Assembly: GCF_001619985.1 (NCBI RefSeq)
Contig: NW_017264201.1
Span: 744,001-808,000, forward strand
Source: Xylona heveae TC161
Taxonomy: Eukaryota > Ascomycota > Xylonomycetes > Xylonales > Xylonaceae
Reading direction: 5' to 3'
Length of the DNA stretch: 64,000 nt
The translations under genes were made by a program, and so were the position numbers. The notes under the pieces are model-generated. The model was not told the origin of the DNA. It saw nothing but the letters and a program-made list of their open reading frames with translations, and ran no database searches. Of the stretch, positions 23,530 to 34,343 are shown in pieces (within the stretch, counting starts at the first letter, position 1; each line of letters starts with the position of its first letter).

Positions 23530-24123
23530 GGTGTGTTTTTTCTCGTCGAATGTTTACTAGGTACTTTGCTAGCCAGTTATCGAAGAGCAATGAGGAAAAT
23601 TATATTATTTTCAATTCAAGAATAATGTTTTCTTCTGCTTGGCAGGCTTCAGGAGATGAGTTGCAGAGCGTCAGTAGAGACATGCTGGCGGTCATCCCAC
23701 AGGGGCATATACGGCGTATCGGACAAAAGACACAAGCCGTCATCCTAGCATCCTCGGCTTTTCCACCCCCTCGCCCGCTTCTTTGGCTCCCGCCTCCGCA
23801 AAACTGGGGACTTTTTGTGACCGAATCATCCGAGGGTCTCCACCTTTCCCTTTCGAGCTTAATCCACCCGCGGGGTCCTACCGTCGTTAGCCGACAGCGT
23901 TTTTCTCTGACATCAAACGCATCTTGCACTGCTGTCTGCTTGTAGAGATCACTCGTTCTGCATTGGAATTCATACAATAAATCAGATATTGAATTCTTTA
24001 ATAAGTGTTTTGACTTGTCATTTTTCTGTATTACATTCTGCAATTATTATTGGATTTGCATTTCTTTACCATTGCATCAGCTTTCAGTGTTTAGGAGTTT
24101 ATTTGCCGTTCACTCTAATCAGC
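23530..24123. promoter_or_regulatory. Shared bidirectional promoter of methylcitrate genes
   Basis: 594 bp between the divergent start codons of methylcitrate synthase and methylisocitrate lyase. The centre is GC-rich and carries two words fitting the CreA carbon-repressor consensus SYGGRG (GCGGAG on the minus strand at 23794-23799; GCGGGG at 23870-23875). The flanks are AT-rich. Binding and co-regulation are inference. Confidence 0.6.
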
Positions 24124-26148
24124 ATGTTACGATCTCCTTCTCGTGCAATTTTGCGCCGCTCTAGGAAGCCTATTTTGAACCTTTTTCATGCCCCAATATA
24201 CTCGAGGATGGTTTCCACTTTACCTCCAGTCGAGCCAAAAGTTTCCGCCCGTTTGCCCTCCGATTCGTTTCAACTATTAGCCAACTCAGAAAAAGCCGGG
24301 GAAGCAGAAGATGCATTATTCGCCGAACAGGTTCGGGAAATCCGAAAGTGGTGGGCAAGTCCTCGGTATGAAGGCATCAAACGCCCATATTCAGCAGAGG
24401 ACGTCGTGAGCAAGCGAGGGGCGTTGCAGCAAACATACCCCAGCTCTTTGATGGCAAGAAAATTGTTTAATCTCTTAAAAGAAAGAGCAGCAAATGGAGA
24501 GCCTGTTCATACGAGTGCGTGTGTATCTTTGAAAATGGACGGCAATATTTGATAGCTGACAGCGTGGTACCAGTGGGCGCCATTGACCCCGTCCAGATGA
24601 CCCAACAAGCTCCTCATCAGGAAGTTCTCTATATCTCCGGATGGGCTTGTTCTTCCTTGCTCACGACTACCAATGAAGTATCGCCTGATTTTGGTGATTA
24701 CCCATACAATACAGTTCCAAATCAAGTCCAACGACTGTTCAAAGCACAGCAACTACATGACCGAAAGAACTGGGATGCAAGAAGAAAGATGTCACCCGAG
24801 GAGAGAGCATCGACACCCTTTCTAGACTATCTCCGCCCAATAATTGCTGATGGAGATACTGGGTATTACTTATGATAAGACAAGTCACAATTGTATTGGG
24901 GTTTGCTGACAGTTTGACTAGGCATGGCGGGCTTTCTGCTGTTCTTAAACTCGCAAAATTGTTCGCTGAGAATGGCGCCGCTGCTGTTCATTTCGAAGAC
25001 CAACTTCATGGAGGTAAAAAATGTGGCCACCTTGCTGGAAAGGTGCTGGTCCCAGTTGGCGAGCACATTAATCGCCTTGTAGCGGCACGATTCCAGTGGG
25101 ATCTGATGGGCTGCGAAAATCTGGTGATTGCTCGAACCGACTCGGAGAGTGGAAAGCTTCTAAGTAGTGCAATTGATGTGAGAGATCACGAATATATCCT
25201 CGGTGTAACTGAGGATGTAGAACCCCTTGCGGAAACCCTACAAGCAATGGAGTTGTCTGGTGCGACTGGATCCGAAATTGACAAGTATGAATCCGAGTGG
25301 GTGAAAAAGCACAAGCTTGTTACATTCGATGAAGGTAAAGAATCTGCTATGGTGATTATGAAGATTACTCAGGCTAAATAACGTGATGTAGCCGTTGTCA
25401 ATCAAATGAAATCGGAAGGGGCCGCGGAGGGAAAGATCGAGGAGTATGTCAGCAAAGTCCGCAGAGATCGAAACATGCCATTGCATCGCCGTCGCTCGCT
25501 CTCTTCGCAGTATACTGCATCACCCGTTTTCTTCTCTTGGGATATTCCTCGTACAAGAGAAGGTTTGTATCATTACAAAGCGGGTCTTCCTGCAGCCACC
25601 AAACGAGCCATAGAGTTTGCTCCTTATGCGGACCTGCTGTGGTTGGAAACGGGAGATCCAAGTGTCGACAAAGCATCTAAGTTTGCCGGGGAGATTCGAG
25701 AGAAATGCCCAAACAAGCAGCTCGTATATAATCTTAGTCCCTCATTTAATTGGATGGGACAAGGTTTCACCGAATCGGCTTTGAAGTCATTCATATGGGA
25801 CTTAGCTAAGCATGGGTAAGTCATGGATCCCCTCTCCCATTGGTAGCCAGCTATTGTGCTTAAACGTGGACCTTTTCTAGATTTGTTCTTCAGCTCATTT
25901 CTCTTGCTGGCCTTCATTCGAATGCTACCATTACCGCTCAACTTGCCAAGGAATTCAAGACGGATGGTATGCTTGCGTATGTGAAGCTGGTACAAAATCG
26001 GGAGCGGGAGATGGACGTGGACGTCTTAACTCATCAAAAGTGGAGCGGGGCCCCGTATATGGATGGAATCATGGGCGCCATCCAGAGTGGAAGCAGCGGA
26101 AGTAAAAGTATGGGAGAAGGAAACACGGAATCAGGTGTGTCAAAATGA
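24124..26148 (+). CDS. mclA: 2-methylisocitrate lyase, mitochondrial (isocitrate lyase family)
   Basis: Cleaves 2-methylisocitrate to pyruvate and succinate, the last step of the methylcitrate cycle. Exons are 24124-24514, 24574-24862, 24922-25334, 25392-25815 and 25881-26148, all phase-consistent, 594 aa. The N-terminus [16 protein letters not shown] is Arg/Ser-rich without acidic residues, as in a mitochondrial presequence. The isocitrate lyase signature is [13 protein letters not shown] with the active-site Cys at about 261. GHLAG rather than the GHLGG of glyoxylate-cycle enzymes, and the absence of a PTS1 (it ends in VSK), both point to the methylisocitrate type. [12 protein letters not shown] and [14 protein letters not shown] are family features. 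A plain isocitrate lyase is the alternative, but the presequence and neighbour argue against it. Confidence 0.88.
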
Positions 26149-26433
26149 AGTCTCCAACCTTCCTGAATTTCCAGCTGATCTTATAGCATTTTGAGCGTTC
26201 AACCTAGCGTTCGTCGGCTTCCGTGTTGATTTCTGAGGTAGCGTATTTCTTATACCATGAAGTGAAGTGAATTTCCAGAACTTTGGCGCATTAGAAGTGA
26301 AGTTTCCGGCCAAGACGTATGTTTACGGCGCATAAGATCACCGCGTCAACCACACTTACCTCAAAATAACCTGCTACAAGAAGAAAAGGTTGGAACAGCC
26401 AACCGCACATTTGCAAACTATCGCCAGAATTGC

Positions 26434-27179
26434 ATGCCATTCTGGACTTCGTCTAGCACAATGAAAAAGAAAGCTAAGGGAGGTCGTCGCAAACCTAAGT
26501 CTGCACCTGAGCCAGACTCCCAGGCTGATGAGCCTGAGGAGGAAATTACGACTTTTCATCCTCCGGCTCCAAAGATGGATCCTGAAACAGAGCTTTGGTT
26601 CAAGCTACAGGACTTTAGCGCTAATGAGAAAGACTGGGTCCGTCGATGCGTGGCCGGACTGAAGACTCCCATCGAGGCTGCCCCCGTTCCCACTGAGCCG
26701 AAAGAGCTTTACTGCATTTGTGCTGAGGAAGAGGATGGCCTCATGATCGAGTGCGATAATGAAGAACGCTGCTTGGGCCGGCAATGGTATCATCTTCGAT
26801 GCGTGGGGATGAAGAAGGCACCGCGAGGTAAGTCGCAATGAAATTAAGACTATCTACGGTCATCCTAATGAGCGTTTTAGGGGATTGGAACTGTCCTCGT
26901 TGCAGCACCGTTGACTTACGCGCCAGCGCTTGGGCTCAGTACATTGATTACCTGGAAACCCGGGCCAATGGCGTTGACCTTGCGCTGTCTGGCCGCCTTA
27001 GAAGCGCGACACCGGTTCTACCTACTGCCTCTCAAGATGAAGATACTATTGGATTGCCACTCGGTCATGAACTTTGGTTGGAGAAGACCTTCGATCCTGG
27101 GAGGTGTAAGCTGCGCAAGCAGCCTGGGAAGAAGAGACGTCGAGCTCTAAGAAACGTCGCCAGCAACGGCCTGCAGTGA
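26434..27179 (+). CDS. PHD-finger protein
   Basis: Probable chromatin-associated protein of 230 aa. Exons are 26434-26827 and 26881-27179. The basic N-terminus (KKKAKGGRRKPK) resembles a nuclear localisation signal. A middle segment MDPETELWFKLQDFSANEKDWVRRC precedes a PHD zinc finger at about residues 97-145. The finger starts YCICAEEEDGLMIECDNEERC, continues through the YHLRC pair and closes with WNCPRC, giving the C4HC3 ligand set. The C-terminus ends in a basic KKRRR cluster. The finger resembles ING-type and related fungal PHD proteins that read methylated H3K4; the ligand is not proven. The start may instead be the ATG at 26461, which gives 221 aa. The 3' end could hide one more small intron. 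Confidence 0.75.
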
Positions 27180-28100
27180 AGTTGCAGCCTTATGTGATGC
27201 CATTTATTTCTCCCATATTGAGCGGTTTTAACACAGATTTCATGTATCAGGTTGAAATTCCAAATCACTGGCGAAGTCGAGGCGCCTCGGTCACGGGAAT
27301 AGGTGGAGTCGGGTTAACGTATAAAGGTCGAGATATTATGGCAATCATCTGAAAATCATGTCCGATAACACAAATTTCCCCTGAAAATTGAGTAGATTGC
27401 AAATTGACAACGATTTTCAATTAATTGTGATGGACGTCTTTTTGTTATTGGTTCCTAGATTGTGGTCATTGATTGATGAACCACGTGCACAGCCATCAGA
27501 ATCCTACCGGCCCGAACAATCAGCCCCGGTCAGGTCCCGGGGGGAGGGGTTTTGTTTTGGTTTAGGCCGAATCTGAGTGGCGGAAAAAGAAAAAGAAAGA
27601 CCAGCACAACTTTGATCATCCGCTAAACCCGATATGGAAGTCGCCCTTACAATCTTTCGCCCGCGGCTGGAAAAGTGAGAGTGAGAGGCCCCAAAATTTC
27701 AGAGCCACCGAGACGCCAAGTACTCCTGACATCTTTCTTTCTGTTCCTTTTTTTTTTTTTCAACCACTCTCACTCCGTCTCTCGCCTTTTCGATAAGACG
27801 AGTGCAAAGGCATTCTTCGGCAGTGTATTCCTGTGGAAACGCTGTCTACGCTCTCACCCAAGTGTTTCATTTCAGCGCATCATTTTCTTGGTGCACGCTT
27901 TCAGCCCCTCTGTTCGTGCGCACCCCATTGGGGGATTACATTTTCGCCGCACGCCGCCCCTGAACTTTTCTGTCCGAGAAAAGATCGTTGCTGAGCGGTC
28001 ATTCTGTCAGGCTCGGATATTTTAATATCTAGTCAGAAACCTCCGAGTATCGTCTGCAAAGCAGAGCCTTGGCTAACCTGAGCATAGAATTTTGAGGAGA
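27180..28100. promoter_or_regulatory. Promoter and leader of eEF3
   Basis: 921 bp upstream of the elongation factor 3 gene. A pyrimidine-rich block (T tract and CT-rich sequence, about 27725-27790) is typical of strongly expressed fungal genes. A possible small leader intron runs from GTATCG at 28047 to CATAG at 28087 with a CTAAC branch; at 41 bp it would be near the lower size limit. Confidence 0.5.
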
Positions 28101-31100
28101 ATGCCCCACCACACTTCTCCACCTCCTGCTCCAACCATGATTGCAAAGTCATCAGAGCCCGGCCCTGCGCCGACTCAAGAGGAAGTCTCCTCGGTCCTGA
28201 ACAAGGCCTTCGCAGCAGAGACCTCGCAAAATTCACTCGATGCCGCTTACGCTCTGACCGGCCTGTTGCTCAACTCGGTCGGCTTTCGGGGCCTCAATGG
28301 ATATGGTGTAATCGCAGAGGTCAAGAAAGCTGCTACAGATAAGAAGAGTGGCCCTCGCCGCGAAAGCGCCATGATCCTGCTAGGTGCTCTTTTCGAGAAG
28401 TTTTCCCTTCAGCAACCGATCAGCGAGGTCATTTTCCTCGTCCAGGATGGCGGACTCGTCCCCCTTGCCCTTGATGCGCTGGCCGACAAGGGCGGAGTGG
28501 TGCGCGAGTCTGCTCAGTATGCACTCGATGCGCTCTTCGCCAACCTCAAGCCGGAGGCTCTGGTTGTCGGCCTCTTGCCCGTCCTTTCTCAGTATCTGCA
28601 AAAGATGACCGGAAAGTGGCAGAGCGTCGTTGCCGCTCTCGAGTTGATTGGCCGTATGGCCGACAAGGCTAAGATCGGAATGGGTACCAAGGAGGAGGAA
28701 GAGCTCAAGGACCTCTTGCGTGAGGCTATGGGTAGAAGACTTGAAGGTCTTATCCCAATTGTCGAGAACGGCATGCACGATTTGAAGGCTGATGTGCGTT
28801 CAGGCCATTTTTTCCCTCGCCCCTTTGGAACCATAGCTGACTTAAGATTTGTTACAGGTTGCCAAGCAAGCTGTCAAGACTATGAACTCTTTGACTACCC
28901 TATTGTCCAATGATGATGTCGCTCCGCGGATTCCTCTCATCATCAAGACAATGCAGAACCCCTCTACCGAAACCCTTCAGAAAGCCATTCTCGCTCTCTC
29001 ACAGACCACCTTCGTTGCCATTGTTACTTCGCCGGTTTTAGCCCTCTTGACGCCTCTGTTGGAACGTTCACTGAACACTCCGACCACTTCCCAAGAGGTT
29101 CTTCGCCAAACCGTGGTTGTCGTCGAGAACTTGACCAAGCTCGTCCATGACCCTGCCGAGGCAAGAGAGTTCTTGCCCAAGCTGCAACCCGGTGTCAAGC
29201 GTGTCCAGGATGGCGCTTCGTTGCCTGAAGTTCGTGAGTTGGCCGCCAGTGCCCTTGGGGTCATCCACAAGGCCATGGGTGATAATGAAAGCAACATTGC
29301 CAATGGAGCCATCTCCAGAACGACTGCCGACGAAGTTTCCAGCGAGCTTGACAAGGCTCTTAAAGCTCAAGGTGCTCAGATTGATGAGCAATCCGACGGT
29401 GCAACCTGGAAATCGCTCAAGGAATACATGTGCGAGATGGCACAGGAAGGCATTAACATCCGTCAGCTCGGTCGAATCCGAGTCTGCATCGCGCCGTACC
29501 TGCGACAATTAATTTCCGGTGAGCAGGCTGAGGCAGTCGCCGAAGCTGTTGAGAAGTATTTCGTCGAGGAGGATGACCGCAAATATGGCAAGCCGATTCA
29601 GGAAGAGGGCGAAGTCGAAGTTGTCAATGCCAATTTCTCGCTCGGATATGGAGGTAGACTCTTGCTTTCCCACGCCAACCTGCGCCTTCTCAAGGGTCAT
29701 CGTTATGGTCTTTGCGGTCGCAACGGCGCCGGAAAGTCAACTTTGATGCGCAGCATTGCTGAAGGCAAGCTTGAAGGTTTCCCCAGCCCTGATGAGCTCA
29801 GGACCTGCTTCGTCGAGCATAACCAGGGTGAGGATGCTGATCTTAGCATTCTTGAATTCTGCGCCAAGGATCCCGAACTCATCTCAAAGGGCCGCGAGCG
29901 TATCTCCGAGGTCCTTAGCGAGGTCGGATTCACCTCTGGACCTGGTGGCCGTCAAGAGCAAAAGGTCGGGTCTCTGTCTGGTGGCTGGAAGATGAAGCTG
30001 GCATTGGCTCGTGCCATGCTCATGGGCGCTGATGTCCTCCTGCTTGACGAACCGACCAACCATCTCGATGTTGCCAACGTGCAGTGGCTGCAGGAATATC
30101 TCAAGCAGCACACTGAGATCACCAGCATGATCGTCAGTCACGACTCTGGTTTCTTGGATGCTGTTTGCACCGACATTTACCACTACGAGGGCAAGAAACT
30201 CGTGTCCTACAAGGGAAATCTTTCCGAGTAAGTCTATAAGCCGAGCCTCATTGCTCTCGAAAGGATCTCCGTCCGCTAATGCAAAGCACAGGTTTGTTGA
30301 GCAGAAGCCTGAGGCTAAGAGTTACTATACCCTTTCCGCCACCAACGTTCAGTTCAAATTCCCTCCCCCGGGTATCCTCACTGGCGTCAAGTCCATGACT
30401 CGGGCTATCCTTCGAATGACCAACTGCAACTTTACCTACCCAGGAGCACCTAAGCCATCCATGACGGATGTCTCCTGTCAATTGTCGCTCTCTTCTCGTG
30501 TCGCCATTATTGGTGCCAACGGTGCTGGAAAGTCGACTCTTATCAAGCTCTTGACCGGCGAGACAATTCCACAGACAGGAAAGGTTGAGAAGCACCCCAA
30601 CCTTCGTATCGGTTACATCAAACAGCATGCTCTTGAGCACGTTGAGATGCACCTCGAGAAGACTCCCAACCAATACTTGCAATGGCGGTATGCCAATGGT
30701 GACGACCGAGAAGTGTTGATGAAGCAAACCCGTGTTCTCACTCCCGAGGACAAGGCTCAACTGGAGAAATTTGTCGATCCTGGCGATGGCAGGGGTGCTC
30801 GACGCATCGAAAACTTGATTGGTCGACAGAAATTCAAGAAGTCTTTCCAATATGAAGTGTAAGTTTTGATCTATATGTCCTTGGATTGGTTGAATAATCG
30901 TTGAAACTAATTTGCTCGTGCAGTAAATGGGTTGGAATGCTTCCCAAGCACAACAGCATGGTTTCTCGTGAGACCCTCATTGAATGGGGCTTCACCAAGC
31001 TCGTCCAGGAGTTTGATGACCACGAGTCGTCGCGAGAGGGTCTCGGTTACCGTGAACTTCAGCCCAAGGTCATCTCGAAGCACTTTGAGGATATCGGTCT

Positions 31101-31653
31101 TGATCCCGATATCGCCAACCACAGCCAAATCTCTGGTCTCTCTGGAGGTCAAAAGGTCAAAGTTGTCCTTGCTGGTGCCATGTGGAATAACCCGCATCTG
31201 CTCGTTCTTGACGAGCCGACTAACTTCTTGGACCGTGACTCCATGGGTGGTCTCGCTGTAGCCATTCGCGAATACAAGGGTGGTGTTGTCATGATTTCGC
31301 ACAACGAAGAGTTTGTTGGTGCTCTTTGCCCCGAGCAATGGCACGTCGCCGATGGTCGTATTGTCACCAAGACTAACGCTGCCGTCTCGCTTGACCGATT
31401 CGAGGACAGCAAGCCGGGAAGCAGTGTGGCTTCGAGTGCTGTCTCGAGCGCCACTGCCAGTGCCGCGCCTAGTGCTGTCAACTCGGGCGCTGAAGACAAC
31501 GGCGAGATGAAGTTCAAGGCCAAGAAGAAGAAGAAGATGACCCGTGCCCAACAAAAGGAGCGTGAGGTGCGTCGTCGTCTCCGTCACATTGAGTGGCTCA
31601 ACAGCCCCAAGGGCACACCGCATCCCCCGGATACCGACGACGATGCGGAGTAA
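28101..31653 (+). CDS. TEF3: Translation elongation factor eEF3
   Basis: Fungal-specific ribosome-bound ATPase that frees deacylated tRNA from the E site during elongation. Exons are 28101-28793, 28858-30227, 30292-30858 and 30924-31653, giving 1,119 aa. N-terminal HEAT repeats cover about residues 30-330 and a four-helix region follows. ABC1 has Walker A GRNGAGKST (about 518), signature LSGGW and Walker B LLLDEPTNHLD (about 625). ABC2 has Walker A GANGAGKST (about 762), a chromodomain-like insert, LSGGQ (about 949) and LVLDEPTNFLD. The Lys-rich tail (KAKKKKKMTRAQQKE) matches the ribosome-binding end of yeast eEF3. The N-terminus is extended by a Pro/Ser segment; ATG 28137 in a better ACC context would give 1,107 aa. 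Identity is certain; the start is not. Confidence 0.96.
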
Positions 31654-34343
31654 ATATGACCTGTACGGTGTTTGTATGCCTGTGCATATGGGGTGGGAAG
31701 GAAGATTTCTGGAGGTTCAAAAAGAAGTTGGACGGAACGAATTAAATGATTGATATCACAAAGAGAGCGCAGGATATGTTCAAGTTAATCGTACAGGTGA
31801 TGTGGCATGGCATGGGCTCCAGGAATTATACAGTTTTCCGAGGTTTTCTCTTTTATTTTTCCATTCGAGACGATGTTGATGACTATAGACGGGAAAAGGG
31901 CTGCATTGTGCATTGCCATCATCGGCATCTTTGTTTCAATTTGATTGCAGTTGTGGTTTTCTATACACATTTCTGTTCGGGTTTCTGTCATGTCGCATAA
32001 TGAAGTAGTCGGCTTTTTAAGGCTTTTTGAATAGACTTTTATCAGAATAACAGTTTTCCTCATGTTGTACTCTAACCCTTTGAAAAGCCGTAGTTGTATT
32101 TAGGTCATGTGGTGAGATAAATCGTGACTTTGGTCCCTCGGTGGCTTCGCAACTTATCGCTTAATCTCGGTCACTGTAGAAGCAGTCCAGAATTCAACTA
32201 CAGGTAGCAGGGCTTGTACGTTGTTAATCTTGAACCTGATATTTTTTGTTTTCAGCTTTCTCAATCAAAATCCTCTCACTTGTTGATCTTCAACAAACGC
32301 AATTTCTTTCTTATCGCTATCAGCTCCGGATATAATGCAAACCTATAGTTATGTTGCCTGGTGTCCACTGCATTGTGAACGCCGATAACACCAAAAGGGG
32401 TCCTGGGGTCCTTTTTCCTGTCTGGGAACGCAGATCCGAAAGCAAAGGCCACCAGCTTATCACCACACTTGCGAGCCAAAATTGACGCCTCTGACCCCGT
32501 TCTTTTGGTTCGCGCTTATCTGACAGCTTTGCTGGGGTGTCTGCTTGGTGTGGGGTTTTCGATTGAGGACGAGGACTGAAGCACTGTCGCTGTACTTATC
32601 GACTTGGATACAGTACGCACTTTGAACCGCGCAGGCTGCGTTGATCAACTCCACAAATTATGTACGGTACACAGTGAATGCTCAATTACGACATGATAAC
32701 AAGGAACTGGGCATTTGATGTCACAAATTGTGCATGGACGACGGCCGGCTTGGCATTAGAGTGTCGTATGACACCAAAGCAGCCAAAGAACAAACGCTGG
32801 GGTAGAATTATACTCCATATTACGGTACAGAATTACTCTCGCATTTCGAACTGCATGATCCCATCGGCTATACCTGAATGTTTGAACTATGGTCAAGGAA
32901 AACAATTGAAGTTGAGTTGCAGGGCAAATGTGTGTTTGGATACAGCAAATCGGGCATGTTCGGTCTCACTCTTAACCTAACCGCAAGTGGAAGCATTACC
33001 GACAGCGGGGTGACGAAACACGAATTGGAGCTTTTCATGATGCACAAGGGTAGAGTTTTCCTTCGTGGCAAAAATGGGTCTAGTTCAGGTTCTAGAAGGG
33101 CTAAGGAAGGGGGTTGCAAAGGGTTAAAAGGTGGGTTAAGTGGTGCCCAGCGGGAGAGAGGCGAGGACGAGAGAAGCAGGTGGTTGATATCATAGGGTCT
33201 AACAGAAACTTCCCGGGATTGGCTTCACGGAACGATGCTGCCACCAAACCCTTTTTGCCAGTTAGTTCCTTGGTCTCCCGCCGTTATTGGCGGGGCTCCA
33301 GCGTTTGCGGGTCCCTGGAGCAAGAAAAAAAAAATTTGGCTTCAGGTTGACTGCCAATTGCGGGTCAAAATGTTTTCTTGGCCCTCTAAACGCAGATGGA
33401 AAGTCTCCCAGTGGCTCAAATGCGGTGCTATCCAATATATCTGTGGGTTACTATTACGTTGGTCTGTTCGACCTGATTTCGGCGCTTTAACCTGTGTGTT
33501 CCATGGAGGGATTGTACGCAGACCGATTCCTCTTGCTTTTTGCATCGTCTTGTTGTTTCGCTCGTTTCTTTCCCCCTCTCTCTTGTTTTTCAAGACCCTT
33601 ATCGCTGCAGCGTTCTGTGGGATCTCTCTCAGCTCACTTGACCCCTGCTACCATCTTCCTGCGCAACCAATTGCCACGAAGACTGGGCTCCCCTTCCACG
33701 GACAGTCTCTGTCCCCTCGTCACTATACGGAGTGTCTTTTACAGACAGGTTTTCTCGGGTCCCTTTTCTTTCCTCATTTCCTTATCGCACGCGAGACTGG
33801 GGTCAGTAAGATTCCTGCAGCTTTAACAGTTTCATTTCGCTGCTAGTTCCTCCAGTCTTCCACTACACTGCTGTCTTAACCAGCTCAAATTTACGCGCAG
33901 AGAAAAGAGTTACTATTGGCTTTTCAACTTTTCATCGAACAGGAAAAATCCGTCGTGCGTGTGGGCGTGCAGAGTGATTGTGAAGGTGATTTTCATTGGC
34001 TTTCGCAGCCATCTATGTTTTGAGCGAACGTTCTGGCCAACAGGCAAATCTGTCAGTGTCGCTGTCATCTCTTGAGAGAACAGCAATTGCTATACCCAAG
34101 CGTTTTCGATCCTTTGCCCCGGCATCGTTGAAACAGCCCAGACGCAGCCTTTATTTGCGCTTGTGATACGCTTTCATTGCGAAGACCGTCACGCGACATA
34201 GCATCTCGTTAGCCATCAGCCCGCGCACCGCGATAATTCGAAATCGACTCGATTAAATTCGAGGACATATAACCATTCATTCCTAGATCCTACGTTAAGC
34301 AGTCGAGGCCTATAGCCCTAGGTCAATAGGTTATAAAACAACC
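31654..34343. other. Long intergenic region upstream of the permease
   Basis: 2.7 kb. The left end is the eEF3 3' UTR. From about 33.2 kb to 34.3 kb the sequence is pyrimidine-rich on the + strand (a CTTTCC/CTCTCTTG stretch near 33530-33600) and ends in AACCATGG at the permease start, so this is probably its promoter and leader. No open frame here resembles a known protein. Confidence 0.5.

Noticed and set aside
24863-24921. Possible frameshift in methylisocitrate lyase, because the frame changes here
   Set aside because: A normal 59-bp intron (GTATTA to CTAG with a CTGAC branch) restores DGDTGHGGLSAV.
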